Assembly (NCBI RefSeq): GCF_000425945.1
Contig: NZ_AUEK01000008.1
Location: forward strand, 1-64,000
DNA from: Candidatus Solirubrobacter pratensis
Lineage (GTDB): Bacteria; Actinomycetota; Thermoleophilia; Solirubrobacterales; Solirubrobacteraceae
Reading direction: 5' to 3'
Length of the DNA: 64,000 nucleotides
Part shown: positions 61,734-64,000 of the stretch, piece by piece
Layout: each line of letters opens with the position of its first letter
Numbering within the stretch: position 1 is the stretch's first letter
Program-made: the position numbers and the translations under genes
Notes under the pieces: generated by a model
The model's input: only the letters and a program-made list of their open reading frames with translations
What the model was told of the DNA's origin: nothing
Databases searched by the model: none

Positions 61734-62609
61734 ATGCTCTCCATCACCGGCTTCGGCTACCGGCGCGTCCCCGTCGCCGGCGGCATCTGCCTGAACACGG
61801 CGATCGGCGGCTCGGGCAGCCCGATCGTCCTCCTCCACGGCTTCCCGCAGACGCATCTCATGTGGCGCCACGTCGCGCGCGACCTCGCCGCGAGCCACAC
61901 CGTCATCTGCCCTGACCTTCGCGGCTACGGCGCCAGCGACAGGCCCGCCGAGACCGGCGCAGGCACCTACGCCAAGCGCACGATGGCCGCGGACGTCGTC
62001 GCGCTCGCCCGCGCGCTCGGCCACGAGCGCTTCGCGCTGGCCGGGCACGACCGCGGCGCGCTGGTCGCCTTCCGCGCCGGCCTCGACCATCCCGACGCGG
62101 TCACGCACCTCGCGTGCCTCGACGCCCTGCCCACGCTGGACATGTGGGAGGTGATGCACGGCACGCTCGCCGCGGTCGGCTTCCACCTCTACTTGATGGC
62201 CCAGCCGCCCGGTCTTCCCGAGCGCATGATCGGGGCGAGCGCGGACGCCTTCTTCGGCCACTTCCTGGACGCGTGGACCACCGACCCGCAGGCGATCCCC
62301 GCCGGCGTCCGCGCCGCCTACCTGGACGCCTGCCGCGACGCCGTCCCCTCGATCGTGGCCGACTACCGGGCCTCGGCGGGCATCGACGTCGAGCACGACC
62401 AGGCGGACCGGGATGCCGGGAACCGCCTGCGGATGCCGGTCTCGGTCCTTCAGCAGGACTGGGGCGCCGCGCTCGGCTACGACGCGGCCGCCCTCTGGGG
62501 GGCGTGGGCGGCGGACCTGCGCCACCGCACCGTCGGCTGCGGCCACTTCATGGCCGAAGAGGCGCCGGCCGAGATCGCCGGCGCCCTTCGGGACCTGCTC
62601 GCCCGCTGA
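61734..62609 (+). CDS. Alpha/beta hydrolase, haloacid-dehalogenase/epoxide-hydrolase-like
   Basis: A 291-residue protein. LLHGFPQTHLMWRHVARDLA (oxyanion HGFPQ), CPDLRGYGASDRPAE, and nucleophile Asp106 in AGHDRGA; the DLRGYGxSxxP and GHDRG text is typical of the fluoroacetate-dehalogenase and epoxide-hydrolase branch with Asp as nucleophile. His271 in VGCGHFMAEEAP completes the triad. The substrate is unknown; the halide pocket cannot be confirmed by eye. It is divergent from the SARP regulator. Confidence 0.87.
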   Translation: MLSITGFGYRRVPVAGGICLNTAIGGSGSPIVLLHGFPQTHLMWRHVARDLAASHTVICPDLRGYGASDRPAETGAGTYAKRTMAADVVALARALGHERFALAGHDRGALVAFRAGLDHPDAVTHLACLDALPTLDMWEVMHGTLAAVGFHLYLMAQPPGLPERMIGASADAFFGHFLDAWTTDPQAIPAGVRAAYLDACRDAVPSIVADYRASAGIDVEHDQADRDAGNRLRMPVSVLQQDWGAALGYDAAALWGAWAADLRHRTVGCGHFMAEEAPAEIAGALRDLLAR

Positions 62610-62668
62610 GGCGCGACCACCTCGCCGCGGCCCGAACCACACGGGCCCGCGGCGAGGTCGGGGGGTGG

Positions 62669-63334
62669 TTAGACCTCCTGCGCCGGCTCGTCGTCCTCGG
62701 CGAGGACCCGATAGAGCTTGCGGCGGGTGTCGGCGAGGATCTCGCGGGCCTTGTCGGTGTGGCCCGAGGCGATGACCTGCATGACCGCGGTGCCGACCTG
62801 CATCATGAGCTGGCGCAGGTCCATGACGCCCTCGTCGAGGCCGCCCGTGAGGTCGGCGAACGGATCGCCGAGCTCCTCGCGGTTGGACTCCACGTAGGCG
62901 CGGCCCTCGTCGGTGAGCGTGTACGTGCGGCGGCTGTCCAGCTCCGTCGTCTGGACGAGCCCTTCGTCCTCGAGCTGCTGGAGCGCCGGGTAGACCGAGC
63001 CGGGGCTGGGCTTCCAGAACCCGTCGGTGCGGCGCTCGATCTCCTGGATCAGCTGATAGCCGTTGCGCGGCTCCTCGGTGAGCAGCAGGAGCATGGCGGC
63101 GCGGACGTCGCCGCGCCGGGCCCTGCCGCGGCCGCGGCCGCCCCACGGGCCGCCGCGCGAGCCGGGACCGAACGCGAACTCCTTGAAGAAGCGCGGATCG
63201 AACGGGCCGGGGCCGGAACGGCCTTGCATGAAGGAGATCCAGGCGTCGAGCCCGCTTGGCTGCTGGTGATGATGGTGATGGTGGCGACGACCCTCGCGAG
63301 GACCGCCCCAGCCGGCAGCGTGTGCTGCGTCCAT
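62669..63334 (-). CDS. PadR-family transcriptional regulator with His-rich N-terminus
   Basis: A 221-residue protein. The PadR winged helix runs about 75-145 (RGDVRAAMLLLLTEEPRNGY, IERRTDGFWKPSPGSVYPAL, LEDEGLVQTTELDSRRTYTL), followed by a C-terminal helical dimerisation part. The first 70 residues are unusual: six consecutive His (about 18-23), then a Gly/Arg/Pro-rich stretch. His-run PadR proteins are known in actinobacteria and may bind nickel, zinc or copper. No target gene is obvious, other than itself or the divergent ABC1 kinase gene. Confidence 0.9.
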   Translation of the reverse strand: MDAAHAAGWGGPREGRRHHHHHHQQPSGLDAWISFMQGRSGPGPFDPRFFKEFAFGPGSRGGPWGGRGRGRARRGDVRAAMLLLLTEEPRNGYQLIQEIERRTDGFWKPSPGSVYPALQQLEDEGLVQTTELDSRRTYTLTDEGRAYVESNREELGDPFADLTGGLDEGVMDLRQLMMQVGTAVMQVIASGHTDKAREILADTRRKLYRVLAEDDEPAQEV

Positions 63335-63376
63335 GTCGTCTTCTCCTTGTTCTTCGATCTATAACGACCGTTCAAA

Positions 63377-63390
63377 GATATATCGTGATA
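63377..63390. promoter_or_regulatory. AT-rich palindromes in the padR/ABC1 divergent region
   Basis: GATATATC (63377-63384) overlaps TATC-GT-GATA (63381-63390) in a rare AT-rich patch about 45 bp upstream of padR. PadR operators are usually AT-rich dyads near their own promoter, so this is a candidate operator. Confidence 0.35.
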
Positions 63391-63429
63391 GTCCGTCCTG
63401 TCAAGCGGTCGTCAAATCGTTCGCGGCCG

Positions 63430-63435
63430 TAGGAT
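63430..63435 (+). promoter_or_regulatory. -10-like TAGGAT before the ABC1 kinase gene (leaderless)
   Basis: TAGGAT ends 6 nt before the GTG at 63442, which puts the transcription start at the start codon. No clear -35 box is seen. Confidence 0.35.
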
Positions 63436-63441
63436 CGGGAC

Positions 63442-64000
63442 GTGGCCGACACCCCTCCCACCTCGCGCATAGCGCGAACACGCCGCTTCGGCGGCCTGGT
63501 CGCCGGCCAGGGCCTGCGCTGGGCCGGCACCCAGGCGGCCAACGTGCTGCGCTCGGACGAGAAGGCCGACGCGGCCACGGGCGAGCGGGCCGGCGCGATC
63601 GCGCGCGAGCTCGTCAAGCAACTCGGCCAGATGCGCGGCGCCGCGATGAAGATCGGGCAGGTGCTCTCGACCGTGGACTTCACGGCGCTGCCGGAGGATG
63701 ACCGCGAGGAGTTCAAGGCGACGCTCGCCGCCCTGCGCGACGACGTCCCGCCGCTGCCGTTCAAGCGCGTCGAGAAGCTGCTGCGCCAGGAGATCGGGGT
63801 GCCGCTCGAGGAGGCCTTCGCCGAGTTCGAGCACGAGGCGTTCGCGGCCGCGTCGATCGGCCAGGTCCACCGCGCCGTGACCGCCGACGGCCGCCGCGTC
63901 GCCGTCAAGGTCCAGTACCCGGGCATCGCCGAGGCCGTCGAGACCGACCTGCGCAACCTCCAGATGCTGCTGCCGCTGGTCAAGCGCCTCGCGCCGGGGC
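63442..64000 (+). CDS. ABC1/UbiB (AarF)-family atypical kinase (3' partial)
   Basis: The first 186 codons of the gene; it runs off the right edge. GTG start. Hallmark motifs of the family are present: the KxGQ motif in RGAAMKIGQVLSTVD, the Ala-rich loop AAASIGQVHRA, and the catalytic-type Lys in RRVAVKVQYPG. ABC1 proteins are atypical kinases/ATPases that support quinone biosynthesis or lipid handling. The mRNA is probably leaderless. Divergent from padR. Confidence 0.92.
   Translation, partial: MADTPPTSRIARTRRFGGLVAGQGLRWAGTQAANVLRSDEKADAATGERAGAIARELVKQLGQMRGAAMKIGQVLSTVDFTALPEDDREEFKATLAALRDDVPPLPFKRVEKLLRQEIGVPLEEAFAEFEHEAFAAASIGQVHRAVTADGRRVAVKVQYPGIAEAVETDLRNLQMLLPLVKRLAPG

Overview
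The window is about 64 kb of very GC-rich, gene-dense DNA from a high-GC Gram-positive bacterium. Several features point to Actinomycetota, most plausibly the class Thermoleophilia (Solirubrobacterales type): an F420-type luciferase-like oxidoreductase, a SARP-type regulator, PadR/HxlR regulators, an HspR-type (HAIR) operator before lon, and an exported protein built of NGA(V/I)-type repeats. The class assignment is inference from gene content; no rRNA or tRNA gene was seen in the window.

Left part (1-22444): a contractile injection system (CIS, phage-tail-like) locus. The plus strand carries, nearly without gaps, the end of a huge Pro/Ala/Ser repeat protein, a tail-tube protein, a LysM tube-initiation protein, a VgrG/gp5-like spike, a gp25-like wedge, a large gp6/J-like baseplate protein and a tail-protein-I-like protein. 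These are followed by three unusual genes: a zinc-ribbon/transmembrane/PASTA/beta-propeller protein, a zinc-ribbon/FHA/PqqD-like/M50 membrane peptidase, and a 1541-residue multi-domain peptidoglycan hydrolase. After a lipoprotein and an ECF sigma/anti-sigma pair, a minus-strand operon encodes the PAAR-like spike tip together with a transmembrane Ser/Thr kinase. The sheath, AAA+ ATPase and terminator genes expected of a CIS are not in the window and should lie to the left. Kinase, FHA protein and PASTA protein beside the baseplate suggest a phosphorylation-controlled, wall-anchored CIS with a cell-wall-degrading cargo. That is inference.

Middle (22500-39100): ordinary chromosomal genes. They include an ArsA/GET3-like ATPase preceded by a possible 10-codon leader ORF, two HxlR regulators with palindromes upstream, Hsp20 divergent from an alternative sigma factor, an HtrA-like protease, AIM24, PilT, the principal sigma factor, and an RlpA-like protein preceded by a clear ydaO-type (c-di-AMP) riboswitch. 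A MerR-DICT regulator, an esterase-GlpX operon, an LLM oxidoreductase and 3-methyladenine glycosylase follow.

Right (39100-64000): a small zone of gene decay (hydrolase and ROK remnants, a frameshifted Ig-like protein) around a RibD-like reductase. Then come an RTX-like repeat protein, an MFS pump, a MetE-like methyltransferase, an SDR, Lon, an ABC exporter, and a coupled minus-strand run (thiolase, low-molecular-weight phosphatase, fructosamine-kinase-like). After these come a psuG-psuK pair, an ABC-F ATPase divergent from a Ski2-like helicase, an SDR remnant, a SARP regulator divergent from a dehalogenase-like hydrolase, a PadR regulator, and the start of an ABC1/UbiB kinase cut by the right edge. 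Several genes have a TANNNT hexamer 6-9 nt before the start codon, suggesting frequent leaderless transcription.
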